This document shows, piece after piece, positions 46,914 to 59,060 of a DNA stretch of 64,000 nt. Origin of the DNA: Leptodontidium sp. MPI-SDFR-AT-0119 (taxonomy: Eukaryota; Ascomycota; Leotiomycetes; Helotiales; Leptodontidiaceae); assembly GCA_020726505.1 (NCBI GenBank), contig JAHLEZ010000017.1:1302001-1366000 (forward strand), written 5' to 3'. Position numbers and translations under genes: made by a program. The notes under the pieces are model-generated. The model was not told where the DNA came from, did no database searches, and was given only the letters and a program-made list of their open reading frames with translations. Position 1 is the stretch's first letter. Every line of letters begins with the position of its first letter.

Positions 46914-48267
46914 ATGGCATCTCCCCTCCCCGGCCCGAATGCAGATCTTATTGCAGCAGCGAGTGAGTTCGCAGCAGCTGTCAAGGATTTCAATGGCGAC
47001 CCTGTAAAACAACGTCAGTTGCTGAAGGAGGCTGACCGCCTGCGAATCTTGCTGGAGACCCCAATGGATGTGCTTATGAAGCAATGGGAAATGAGCCAAT
47101 GCATCGCGGCTATGAACCTTCTACTGTAGTCGAGCTGGATGTTTTGGAGGCCATTCCAAAGGATGGACCTATCAGCTCAAAGGACTTAGCTGAAATTGTT
47201 AAGGTCGACGAGTCTGCCATAGGTGGGGTTCATCGATAAATCAAATGATTTGCTGATAATGACTTTGCTGTAGCGCGAGCACTGAAGCTCGTCGTGATCA
47301 ATGGCATTTGTACCGAGCTTACTCCGAATACCTTCGCTCTCAATGCCAACGCAAATGTCTTCCTCAAGGGAGCAGCAAGAGAGTTCTTCCAATTCATGAT
47401 TGACCAAACAGGTCCATTCTACAAGCTACCTGAGTACTTCCGCACCCACAACCAGGAAGATCTCTATGATCTCAAGAAATCCCCGTATGCCTGGGCAGTT
47501 GGTCTCGAAGGCAAGGACTACTACGAAGCCATCTCTAGCGATCCAATGAAGTTACATAACTTCAACTTCACAATGGCAACCTCCGAGGCCGTCACACCGA
47601 TCTTGGGAATGTTTCCATGGGCCAGTATGAAAGAGCAGGTCAACGCGGATCCATCCAGAGCATTTGCAGTTGACATCGGAGGTGGTAGAGGGCAGTTTCT
47701 CAAAGCCATGCAGCAAGAAGCGCCAAATGGGTTTGGTGCCAAGATGATTCTCCAGGACCGACCAGATGTTCTTGCTCCTCTGACCAAAGAAGACATTCCA
47801 GGGATTGAGAAGATGGCTTACGACTTCTTCACTCCGCAGCCAGTCAAAAGTAGGTTTGCTCATCCTTTTACCGGTTTTTTACTGACATTTTCCAGATGCA
47901 CATATATATGTGATGCGTCGCATCCTTCACGACTTCTATATTCCGGTCTGCAAGGACCTTGTCAAGAATATTGCGAGTGCCATGGGACCAACCTCTCGTT
48001 TCCTCATCGCAGATATGATCATGCCGGACAAAGTGGAGATGGGAACTGAAGTTACACCATATTGGATGGACTTCAACTGTAAGTGCAGTCCTCGTTTTCG
48101 AGATTTCGATGTTGATGCTAATATCAATAGTGATGATGTTGAATGGAACGGAAAAATCGAAGCAGCAATTTGAAGAAATTCTTGATGCAGCTGGGTTGGA
48201 AATAGTGAAGATTTATCCCTTTGCTTTTGGCTGCCACGCAAATATCGAGTGTCGCCTGAAGCCCTAG
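46914..48267 (+). pseudogene. SAM-dependent O-methyltransferase with a +2 frameshift
   Basis: Exons 46914..47222, 47274..47849, 47896..48078 and 48131..48267 (1205 nt) all have good splice sites, yet leave 2 nt too many. The excess maps to 47120-47131, where the frame jumps from AAMNLL to ELDVLEAIPK, giving a TAG at 47127-47129. The remainder is a typical class I plant/fungal-type O-methyltransferase: FAVDIGGGRGQFL SAM loop, ILQDRPDVL, YVMRRILHDF with the catalytic-base His region, MIMPDKVEMG, and EEILDAAGLEIVKI at the C-terminus. No surrounding secondary-metabolite genes are evident. Either a recent pseudogene or a sequencing indel; the full-length product would be about 400 aa. Confidence 0.88.
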
Positions 48268-50820
48268 ACTTCTTTGTGATTGTCTTAAGTAGTTTCAGTA
48301 GAGTGGATGGAGATGGGGGAAGTTCTAGTGAGCTCTACTTCTATTTGATGTTCGCAATCATGATGTTAATTTCCAAGTTAAAGACGGTACATATATATGT
48401 TCGCTTTTTAACTTTAGCCCCTGTGCCGTAAAGGTCTACCCTTGAATCACTTCTGACCATGAAGGAATTGAGATGCGTGACACTATCATTGCAGAATTAC
48501 CGGATCCCACCCCAACGAAGGTTAGTGACGGGGAGGAGAAACAAATATCATAAATCTCAATTGTTCTTCCAGACAACAGGAACAGACAATCAACTGATCT
48601 TCATTTGAGTAGTTACTTCGCAAGACGTGGGGCTGAAATTACAGTTATAGGGATTCGTACTCCTTCCAGCGCCTTCAACACAAAGCCCAAGGGACGAAAC
48701 ATCAAGAATAAATAGAAGTGTGTTCAAAATGACAGCTAGGCTTTTTTTTGTATCGCCTCAAAGCTCCAACTGGATTGATACTAGTGACAATTTAAACGAA
48801 GGAATGTGTACGCATATATCACTCTGTCTATCTGCTTACCGAACCAAAACCACAGAGAAAAAAGGAAGATAGTCTAAGAATCTCTTATCGCTTATCATTT
48901 CAGTAGCGCACATTGAATGCCCCTGCTTCAGAGATCTAACAAGTCTTACTAGCTTCAAAGCCCGCGTCCCGGCTAAACCTGGAGTCTACACCAATGATAG
49001 TATTGAACTCGTACCTATAGATGTGGAATTTACGAACTGTCTACTTTTGTACAGAATCAATCGAGGACTCTTCGAGACCTGTTGGCTTGTACAGTACGAT
49101 CCCGGTCCACCAACATGTCGTTGACTTGACGACTCGCTTAATTCAGTTAGCCCTCATGTCCCCGAAATTTTGCATGAGTCTCTGCGTTGCGATCTTGGAT
49201 TCCAAAATGGCCAGAGTGCTGAAATCAAATCTGCGATAGTTTCAATCTCGGGCCAAACGGCCACCGTCACGTGCGAAAATCTGATTCCGCGGAGGTGTCA
49301 CCACACTCCAACCATCGTCTTGGACTTCCCGAACGACACATTTCTTTACCTCTAGAGACCCTTCATCCTATTGATTTCAGAGGAATCCTAATACCTGAAA
49401 TCAAAATGGACAGGATGGATAGATATGGCTATGGTTTTTCTCTGCAGTCTCGGTAGGTCAACTTCGAACAGCTCCAAGTGAACTTCCATGTGGACCGAAG
49501 GCTAATTTTAAATATCGCCTCTGACACAGACTCAAGATTTCAGAGTCATCTCCTTCTTCTAAATACATCAGCTTCAGACAGGAGTAGTCAGGCAGTCATG
49601 AGGCTCGATTCTTCGACAGGGAGGAATTCTAGTTCTTCCGCGGAGATGCAGCGCGCTGCAATTCGAGATTAAGAATCCACGAATGCTCGCATCAGGGCGG
49701 CATCTCCAACTCGTATGGAATGGGGAGATTGTTACAAAGATATCAAGTCCGACGAAATGGGGTTGATACGATCGTTGTAAATTCAAATTCCAACACCGTT
49801 CCTTCTCGCATCCCTCTGCTCGGTACACGTGCTCGTCGCGACTTTGGCGTTCGATCTGACGACGATATTTGTCCATTTGTTCGTCAGTATGAGGTAGAAG
49901 AGATACAGGTTTTGATCTCCCGTATTAGGGAGGACGACGAGGGAGTTCCTCGAAAACGGAGAGCGGGAGGTGCCGTCAACTTTCGAACTGGCGAAACATC
50001 CGGCTGCATTGCCACCTCAGAACGCAAGCAATCCCCCACGTACCCAACGTGCCCACTCTCTTTGACCTCTCGTGAGTTTGAGCTAGAAATGTTAACATTT
50101 TATACAGTAGCTAACTTCCCACAGCATCCGTTTCCCATCCTCGACGCGGGACCCCGCCAGACTATCCATTATGGCGGAGATATTACGGCCAATTTTGTTC
50201 CGAACTTCATTTCCAGCAAGTTAGGGTCTGCAACTCTGCTTGTTGCAACGGTGACATGTTTTATTTCAGATTAGCTGTTGAGGTCATCACGATTCTACAA
50301 ATATGGCGTCTGGGTCTGGACGATGATGTGTAAATTTCGAGTGATTGGAATATTTGAACAAAAGCTTTGAGGTGAATCCATTGCATTGTGAAAGTCAGCA
50401 ACTCAATGAGTTGCTGGAGATTTGCACCGGATCTTGCAGAGGTACAGAGCTCAGTGAGTTCTCATAAATCACTGCAGAGCAATGTTGCACAATACAATAT
50501 ACCCTGCAGTTCATTCTATAGGGACAGGCGCACAACAGACGGATATCTTGTCAGATACGCAAAGCCAACAATGACCCGGAGCACTAGCCAGATCCAGATC
50601 CAGATTTAGTAAGCTCCCTAAATTGATTGTTTCGCTTCTGTTAAAGAGAGTTGCTCAGCTTCCACGAGGTTGAGCGGGCCAGTGTCCGCATTTTAGAGGG
50701 CTCGCTTCGAACAATCCAAACAACGCTAGTGGCCATGTGTGACCACAGTTTATTTTCCTCAACAAACAACATCGCGAACCCATGGAGAAGCGAGGTCCTT
50801 GAAGAAAATTATCAGCAAAG
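48268..50820. other. 2.5-kb region with no supported gene
   Basis: The longest open frame (49720-50274, 184 codons) is Arg/Ser-rich without recognisable motifs and with no good upstream context. The region is otherwise open-frame-poor. It could be decayed sequence. I see no RNA gene or repeat. Confidence 0.4.
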
Positions 50821-51855
50821 ATGGGCCTCCCTTTGTTCAAGACCCCGAAGGAGGATAAACAGGATGAAAACGCGTAAGTGCCTTGCAATTGATCGAATGA
50901 AATCTCGATCTGAGGACCGCCCCGCTGACGAATGTCAACAAACAGGAGCCCACAACAACAACGTGCTTCAGGATTCGCAGATTACATGAATGGACTAGAG
51001 TTTGACAGGCAGCTTAGAAGATCGGCAGCTGCTCCTGAGCAGACTGTACGCACTGCTACTGCCCGTCAAGAGCATCGTTTTCACCCCGAAGCTGAGATCC
51101 AAGCACGGGCACATGCGTTCCATCTCCGTAACGAGAACCGTCTTCGTGATATAACCAGAGACCCAGAAAATCAACGGCCGGCCGCTGCCATGGGCCCTTT
51201 CGTGATGGGTGCCGAGCAGACTTCGAGTGATACCCCGGGATCAGAACTTCTAAATCAGGAGCCGGGAGGAGGCATTCAAGACATCTACATCCCCATGGAA
51301 TTGAGAGAACAAGCCATTATGCTCGGTGAGCGAGTCGCAGCTGTAATCCGTCAGGAGTTGGGACGCCAGCATGAGCAGCAGGGTGAGCAGTCGGCAGCAG
51401 CCATGGTCACCAATGGTGAGGCCAACATCCATGATTCCGGAGCAGAGCCAGCCACATCCCACCCCACGAACTCTATAAGTACAAGCAACTCCAATGAGAA
51501 CTTGCTTGCAGGTAACGCGAACCTTTGGTCAGTCTGGGACTTGGATCATTCTGCATATGTTCTTCGTAAGCTCAGGCAGCTCAATCCATACTTACCTCTG
51601 CTAACCGTCTTGTGTTTAGCGTTCACGTCCATGACCCAAGTCGAGCCCCTCGTCGAGTCGTTGTCCATTGCGCTGGCCCCAGAGCCTTTCCCCGAGCCAC
51701 ACCATATTGACCCTGCAGCTACACCACCGATTCGAAGCGCAGCCCCAAGCCCACAACTAGCTACAGGCCATTTCCGCAGCCGACACAGTCCCGACCTCCA
51801 CGAGCACCACCCAAACTGCCCATGTATTGACTGCTGGACCTTATCTAGACTTTGA
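50821..51855 (+). CDS. Unknown disordered protein ending in CxCxxC, gene A
   Basis: Exons 50821..50873, 50946..51511 and 51620..51855 give 284 aa. Intron 1 has a GTAAGT donor and intron 2 a GCTAACC branch site; phases agree. Polar, Gln/Ala/Arg-rich protein with GFADYMNGLEFDRQL near the N-terminus, a helical EQAIMLGERVAAVIRQELGRQ in the middle and a C-terminus that ends NCPCIDCWTLSRL, giving a CxCxxC six residues from the end. No signal peptide or membrane span. I do not recognise it. The gene 0.7 kb downstream shares a similar tail and a GLEFD motif. Confidence 0.62.
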
Positions 51856-52551
51856 AAGAGCAAGGAGATGGGATAACACAAGGCTTGGAGTTTGCTTTAC
51901 GGGATATGACTGGGAGTACAGACGAAACGCCTTTGGATCATCTTCATGTTTGGCTAATAAAACTTGGTTGGGTCGTCATTGCCGAGGGCATGTTAAGGGG
52001 TTAAAGCATACATGTGAATTATTGCGTTTCGCGGCACAGACTCAGACAAGACTCTGCTCCTGGCAGTTATCTAGATCTTGGTCTTGATTTTTTTTTCCAC
52101 AAGCAGGGCAGTTTAGAAAGTCGAGTCAAAATGAAGCCTCGATCTTTTGTACAAAAAGGAAACATAGCTATGATGCAAGCCAAATTTTTCATCTCACAAG
52201 CCGTCCCAAAAGCCTTGCCAATCCTTGCGTTGAGGGGACGAGATAACATGAACGCAACGCCATCGAACCAATTTCCCATTGATTAGTATCATCAACATTG
52301 GACGGGTCTTGACTTGCACAGCCGGTATTAAGATTTCGTATCTTAAAATCACTTTGCTTATTTCCATGTGACTTCCTGATGATGTCACAGAGGCTCCTGT
52401 CGACATATCCATCGTTGTTGACCACCTCGCTAAAACACGAACTAGTCAACAACCCCCTGCAAAGTTCATAACTTCAACCCATCTCTGCTTTCACCTCGAA
52501 ATTTCGGTTTCATCTTCGACCTCTCAACACTGCAAACGTTTTTCCATCAAG
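51856..52551. other. Gap between genes A and B
   Basis: Trailer of gene A and promoter of gene B. T8 run at about 52088-52096. No gene is supported. Confidence 0.4.
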
Positions 52552-54001
52552 ATGTCCGGGCCACTTCGACCCGCAGTGCCCCCAGTCTCCTCGCCGCGTG
52601 ACACCCTTCCCGATCCCTGGTACCTGAGCTACGAAATTCCCAACCCCAATCCCATTGCTGGTCGAGCTCCAACAAGAGAAGAGATCGAAATTCGCATCCA
52701 CCCAGGAGCCAGCAACTTCCAGCTTGCGAACATGAGAAGCACGCTCTACCAGCCTCCTCCACCCCGCACACCTACTGTTGAAGAAACTCCAGGGCTCCCG
52801 CCATTGAATTTTCCACGACGTACCTTGCTCGAGCCCCGAAATACCTTGAATCCAACAAGAGATTCTAATGAGAATAACAACAGCTCAAGATTGGACCGTA
52901 CGAGAAGGCCACCTCCGCTCAGAGGGATAACAATGTATGGAAACGCACCAATCGACCAACCCAGAGCAGCCGGCTCCTCATCGCAATGGCCACCCAGATC
53001 TGAAGGTGAAATTAACAACTCCAATTTGCAGCCCTCTGAGATACGTCCCACTTCAGGTTCGATAACATACCCGCCCCCCAACAGCAGAAAGAATTCCACT
53101 AATTCCAACGTCAGCAGAAATTGAGCAAGCAGCAGAAAGAAGCTTCCTCGATCATCTACTTGGTCGAAATCGAGCTGCCGCAGGTGAAGAAAACAGTCGC
53201 AACATGGGCTACCCTGGCTTGGAGAGTTATGCTGGTCTCCCTATAGCTGAAGAATCCTTCATACGTTCAAGTTCCTTTGAACGCCCACCAATTATGCAAC
53301 AACGACGGTCACAAGGCCTGGAGTTTGATGACTATCTCGGTCTTGGACGAGGACCTGGAGTCAACCACCGCGGCAACTGGTCTGGATACAACATTCCTCC
53401 GCCTCAGCCAGCATCCGACGAACAAACAGCCGGTGAAGAGGATGAATACGCAAATTACATCTATCCCTTAATTGATGGTATCCTGGTAGGTTTCGAACTC
53501 GACAACGTTCTCACGTCTCTACAGTTGGCGACCATATTGGCAGATCCGGATCTCGAGAATCGGTCGGTGGCAGCAGACCTGGTTCATCCTTTCACCGCAG
53601 GGCAAGTCCCACACATACACGCATACCGATATCGTGTTCTAGCGGATGGAAGCCTCGGTCTGCGTCTACCAGCTGCAATTAGTGACAGGATTTCGAGAAG
53701 CAGAGTAACTGCTGAAGTTCGTGATCAGGGTGGCAAGTTGCACCCTCCTCTGTTTTGTGTCACCATTATGGTCAAACATCCCCTTTCAAGAACTGTACTG
53801 ACTGTGGGGGATATTTTAGCACCAATGAATCCAAGGTACTTGCTTTACCAGCCTCAGGAACTGATAGCCAGTCAAGAGACAGAAACTGTCAGCGGTAGCG
53901 ATTTCTATCAAAGTGACTACGCAATCACCGTGGGTGATAGTCCAAGAAGTGGGATGGGTTGTTCTTGCCCTGAGTGCAATGGGAGATTCACATTTCGGTA
54001 G
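52552..54001 (+). CDS. Unknown Pro/Asn/Arg-rich protein ending in CxCxxC, gene B
   Basis: Exons 52552..53056 and 53115..54001 give 463 aa. The donor (GTTCGA) is weak, but the CACTAAT branch site and exact phase support a 58-nt intron joining two open frames. The first 250 residues are disordered and Pro/Asn/Arg-rich. A compact region follows (about 285-430): YIYPLIDGILVGFELDNVL, VPHIHAYRYRVLADGSLGLRLP, SRTVLTVGDILAPMNPRYLLY. The C-terminus ends GCSCPECNGRFTFR. QGLEFDDYLGL recalls gene A. No signal peptide. Unknown function; two conserved-looking halves and a shared tail suggest a small lineage-specific family. Confidence 0.66.
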
Positions 54002-57000
54002 ATTGATAAACTTGACAGCCGCCTAAGAAGGAATGCAATTGGGGCCTTCGAGTCTGGCTATGTAGAAGTAGGACCAGCAGGTAAGTAAGAAGGGGCTTCC
54101 GGTTGAGAAGAATAGAAGTTGAGGGTGAGGATGGGCCTGGGCCTGGGATGCGCCGGCTCAGTGGGGTTTGGCGTTTTTCATTTTTACCTTGCGAGGGAGA
54201 GTGTTATATCTCCCAGCGAAAGAACATGTTCGTGCTGCTGGGATACACTAGCTAGGGATTTCTCAAACAGCGCTAAATCATTAAAATTCAGCTTTCTTTT
54301 TTCATTCTCCATCGAAGGCATCTGCAAAAGTGACTTCTTATGTTACATGTCCAATTTCAAAGCTAGGCAACCACAAGGATCTGATGATCTTTGAGAAAAC
54401 AGGAAGCGGAAGATAGAAACCATATCAACGAGGGCAGTTACCGTTTGTTTAAGCTTTCTGAAATTTTGACGCGGCTGAGCCGTTGTGACCAAGCTTAACG
54501 TAACGCCCATATCGAATCATTCTCCGCGCCGAAACAAAGCACAAGTACAGATAACGTTATGCTTGTGGGAAACCACCCATTTTATCTACAATTATCACCA
54601 ATCCATCTACATATGCAGTGGAACATTTCCTCGTTGCTCATCTTCTCATAATCAATGTTAAGTCCGAGCACTAGATCGCAAAGCTCACCGAAAGTCCGAG
54701 TCAGAATACTTCGTATCAAGGGCAATAATCTAACCTTTTCTATCTCTACTACATGACCCATATTTTGCCAGATACAGACAGAAAAGAATAAAGCGAATTG
54801 GCTCATTGGTTGATTTCCCTTGCAAAGTGGAATCTTCTAGTACTACGCACAGACAAGAAAGGTCAGATTATTCGGGCATGTACCAAAGTATTACACGACC
54901 CTCGAGCACTGAAAACTTCACTCGCCCCAAGTTAAGCAAGCGGTCAGATTAGAAACCCGAACCTTTCGGATATGTGTCTTAGGATTTAGTTGGAATCATG
55001 TAGTAAGCCGTAAAGCCACGACGTAGATCCCGAAACTGCGAGGTACAGTATGTCCGAGTTTTGCCCAAGGCTCGCTTCGCTTCTCGCTGTGGCAGCAAAA
55101 ACATTCGTTAAATCAAAACGAATAGTTTCTGCCTATTAACGAATAAGAGTGAAATAAAATATATTGAATCTCTAGTTTGGTTTTTCGGCATTTTACTTCT
55201 CTTCATATAACACTTGATGCTTCTTGTATTCTTGAGTCTATCTCACCGGCTGTCCCTCAGGATCGCAGGAATTAGGCTCTCCGAGGACCGTCCGGCGCCT
55301 GTTAGACTTTTCATTCTATATCTCCAACATGCATATTTGTTGCACGTCGCAATCCTATCTCCGTATAGCCCGACGGTCTGGCGTTGTTTGTCCGCGGACC
55401 TTTCCTCCACCCCGCGATATCCGATAAGCGAGAGAGTGAGATCTTGGTTCACCTCCGCAGTGACTTCTCCATGCGTCAATTCAAATGATAGTACACATGT
55501 TAAGCTGCGCATAGTAAACAAACGAATAGATTAAAACAGCCTTAGTAATTCAATATTCACATTCTCTAGACATGCCGTAGTCACTTTCCGTATTCATTCG
55601 GAGAAAGAGGGCTTCGGCTTTAAAGCCCGCCCCGAAAAGGTAATTAGTAAACAGTTCATCTTTGTACACCACTATCCCGAACGGTCTTTTCCACCAAAAA
55701 CTGTAAATGTTTTTGTTGCACATCGCATCTGTATCTCCGTATCCGCCGGCCTTCTCGCATTGTAAACCCGCGGAAAGATCGCCTTTCCTCTTCATCCGAC
55801 CTCTCTGCCTCCGCCCCGCGATACCCGAAGCGGTCCATCATCTCAATCCGCACCGCAGCCGCCACCACTTCGTTCCCAACCAAGACGCCGCTCTATCCAA
55901 TCAAAAATATTTGTTTACTAATTCTTAATAAAACTCCGGTTGGAGATACTTTTGTTGCACATCAGAGGTTAAAGTCCGTCGCCGAAGGGCGGACGAGTGT
56001 GCCGATGCGGAGGAATTGGCGGCGTTTAAAGCCGATGAGATTAGTGGTGGGATGTTGGTGAGCTTTCGGCGTTAGGAGCGGCTGACGGGGCCGGCTGTTG
56101 AAGTGAGATGAGATGAGATGAGGCGAGTGGATGGTTAGTGAGATTGCGAAGCGGCGTTAGTTGATGGGCTTGAGTGAAGTGAGACTCGGTGGATGTGTGT
56201 TAATTAGTCCGAGGTGGAGGTGGAGGTGGGGGTGGACTTCGTGCGGGACTGCGAGTCCGAGGAACATTCGACGGCCAAGTCCGCCGGGGAGAATGAACCT
56301 TTTAAAAAAGTATGGAACGATAAAGACAAAAGACAGGAATTTATGAAAGGAGTTCAACGGATTAAGTCTCATTTACAAAAGACTTCAAAATTACAAACAT
56401 GAATACTTTAGTGACCGCGCCAGTGAAGTAAGCTTCTCTATCCAACAATCGACACATTGTTCACGAGAAAGACACAAATGAGCTAGATCTTAGGCGTTCT
56501 TTGTGCCGTAAACTTGATCAGAGTGTCAAATTCTTAGATATCTGGGGCATGCCTGTATTATCGAACACTTCCTTCTCGCTATGGCTGAGATGCGGGGGAA
56601 ATAAACACCCCGTTACCGAGTTTTCTCGGCCGAAGCGAATGTTGACCGTCCACCGTGCCAACGGACAACTGAGTATCGGCGGAACATCATGTTTGTAAAC
56701 TGAGTTGTAAACGGCGGTCAGAGATTGTTAGATTGCGAAAATATAAGCAAACTGGCGTGAGCAGTCTAAGTCAAAGTCCGTATCGGCGGAAGACGTAGAG
56801 GCCCATGGTATACAAGAAAGGATCCGCCTGTTTCTTAGAAGTCAGAAATTGCAAACAAATGAGATCAAGGAAACAGCTCGGAACATGGAATCGAACTATT
56901 TGCGGACTCGAATTACGTTGATTTCACGTCTACACTCGAGTCGAGACGAACAAACGACTGACTCCTTGAAGGTGGGTAGAGGTAGTCTAAGACGAGGCAA

Positions 57001-59060
57001 TCCCAAAAGCAATTCTTCTACACCCAAACGAACCTAAGCAGGTGCCAAACACCGCGGAATTGCAGATCTCCTTCCTTGGATAATGCACTTTCATACCACA
57101 CCTCGCAAAGCTAGATACCCCGAAGCCGATGATTCAAGACGCCGACGGAGAAGGATTCACTCCCTTGCCGCTCACAATTGGTATCTAGACATTCAATAAT
57201 TGGACAACGACCCCGAAGGACGGCAGGATATATTTGTGATCAAGCTGTTGTTGAAGAAGGTGCAGGCGGTGGAATGCAGGGGAATGCTGGGGGGCTGTTG
57301 AATTGTGGGGAAGACCAAAAAGACATATCGGCGAGCTTTGCTGCGGAGTGCGTGTAAGACACTCAAAATTCATTATACCCATCAACTGTAAACCTTCAAC
57401 TATATGACCAAGGAGGTAAAGAAGTAAATGAATGTCTTTATATCACTTTCCTATAATCAAACCTATGTCACTCGGTGTCGGTGCCATGGTCTTCAACCTC
57501 ACCAGGACAAACCCCGCTCAGAGACTTGAGAACATTCCATCTCCAAACAAAGTTCTACCCAAACTGAAAATCAAACAAAACTCAAAAAGTACCATGTCGC
57601 GGGGGATGCTCTCTTTAACGAAGGTTTGACCCCTCCAGATCGCTTGCATGGGCCGCAGTAGCATCGGAGTCCGAATCGGGCAAAATGATTGGATGATCGG
57701 ACGCTTCGGGGGTTTGGCGACCGCTCGGAAACCGAGCGAAAAGTGCGATGTGCAACAAATATTGGAACTGGGAGAGGTTGGAGAGAGGAGGTGTTGATTG
57801 GAGGGTGAGGTGGAGTTATTGGGTGGGAGTTACGGGATGAGGTGGGGAGAGCGTCGAGAGGTCCGATTGTGGGGTAAGTTTGGTTTTGTTTAGATCGTGA
57901 GATTTCGATCTCATCTGCTTTTATTTCGATAAAAGGAATACCACAATTCTAATGGAGATCTGGAAGAGTGAGACCGATAAGTACTTCTTGATACTTTCCT
58001 GTACTATTGTAATCAATCTATGGACCTCAATTGGCGGCAGACAAACATTCCCCTCGATACCCCCCCTCATTACTCATTAAGCGAAGCGAGAGAAACCCAG
58101 CCGGAAGTCGGATGTCTGTCATTCCCGAGCACGGAAACAACGGAACCGATGGAGCGGCGCGAGGCGCAAGTTACAAACTAGATCTCTCTATTTAATCTCT
58201 TGGGTAGGACTTGGGAGGATTTGTGTTCATGCACTCAAGATGTGATTGGGTGGATGAATATGGCGGCTATTAGCGAGGGCTACATACACGAGCTCGACGC
58301 CGCCGAGATGGAAAGGACGGATGTTCGGATTTTCGAATGCCGCAGGATTTTGCGACGTGCAACAGAATGGAACATGGAAGGTATGAATCAGGTGAATGGT
58401 TGGTTGTTGCTTAGAACCATGAGGATCTCGCTCTTCAATTCCGTTCCCCACTGTAAACATTAACCAAGTGACATTTTATAAACCCGCTTCAAGATTGAAT
58501 CACTGCTAATTAATGTATGCATAACTCGAGATTATCATAACAGCTTAATACCGTCAAATAAACGGTCAAGCGTCAGGGTACTACTGGCCCCAGTCTCCAG
58601 CACCTCTTTCGATGCAGTTGTGGGAAACGGGCGTGCTAAGGCGCCTAGCACTTGTTGGAACTGGTGCGCGATGATACAAGTTAGCTGGCTGGCCACTTAG
58701 CACCTAGCCCAATCAATTATTATATCGACTTCTTTGTGTCGCTCGGCTTTTCAAACTGCCAAATATTGGAAAGCATCTCTTACCTCTCCTCAATTTTCAC
58801 ACACATCTTGACACTCTGACCTCAACGCTTACAAGAGCAGGCGATGCTTGCGGACAATATGCAAAAGTACACTTGAAGCAATGGGTATTTTTCAAACTGG
58901 TAATTAGAGAGCTTAATCTGTTTTGTTCACCCCTTGGATCCATCCATCATTTCCATGTACTCGAAGCAGCTGGTGTCGCTGAACACCTACCCCGGACGAG
59001 TCACACCATCTTTGTCCGCCCGAGCGTTCAACAGGAAAACCAGTATGACTTGAGCTCGCT
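54002..59060. other. 5-kb gene-poor region with repeated motifs
   Basis: No convincing gene. Short open frames lack family motifs and conflict across strands. The region carries five copies of TTGTTGCAC(A/G)TC-like sequence (see the repeat entry) and CG-rich patches with CGG/CCG palindromes. It could be the remains of a transposon or subtelomere-like insertion. Confidence 0.5.
55337..58364. repeat. Dispersed TTGTTGCAC(A/G)TCGCA motif copies, both orientations
   Basis: Plus-strand copies at 55337-55351, 55713-55727 and (partial) 55952-55964. Minus-strand copies at 57744-57758 and 58351-58364. The first two continue with related sequence (TCTCCGTAT, CCGCGGA, CCTTTCC, CCCCGCGATA), so they are diverged direct repeats about 376 bp apart. 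Plus copies lie left and minus copies right, as nested inverted ends would. Confidence 0.6.

Noticed and set aside
49720..50274. 184-codon plus-strand frame
   Set aside because: No motif, no convincing promoter or splice context; kept only as an unannotated open frame.
56149..56402. Short Glu/Lys-rich frame in the gene-poor region
   Set aside because: It lies among repeats and lacks supporting features; probably decayed sequence.
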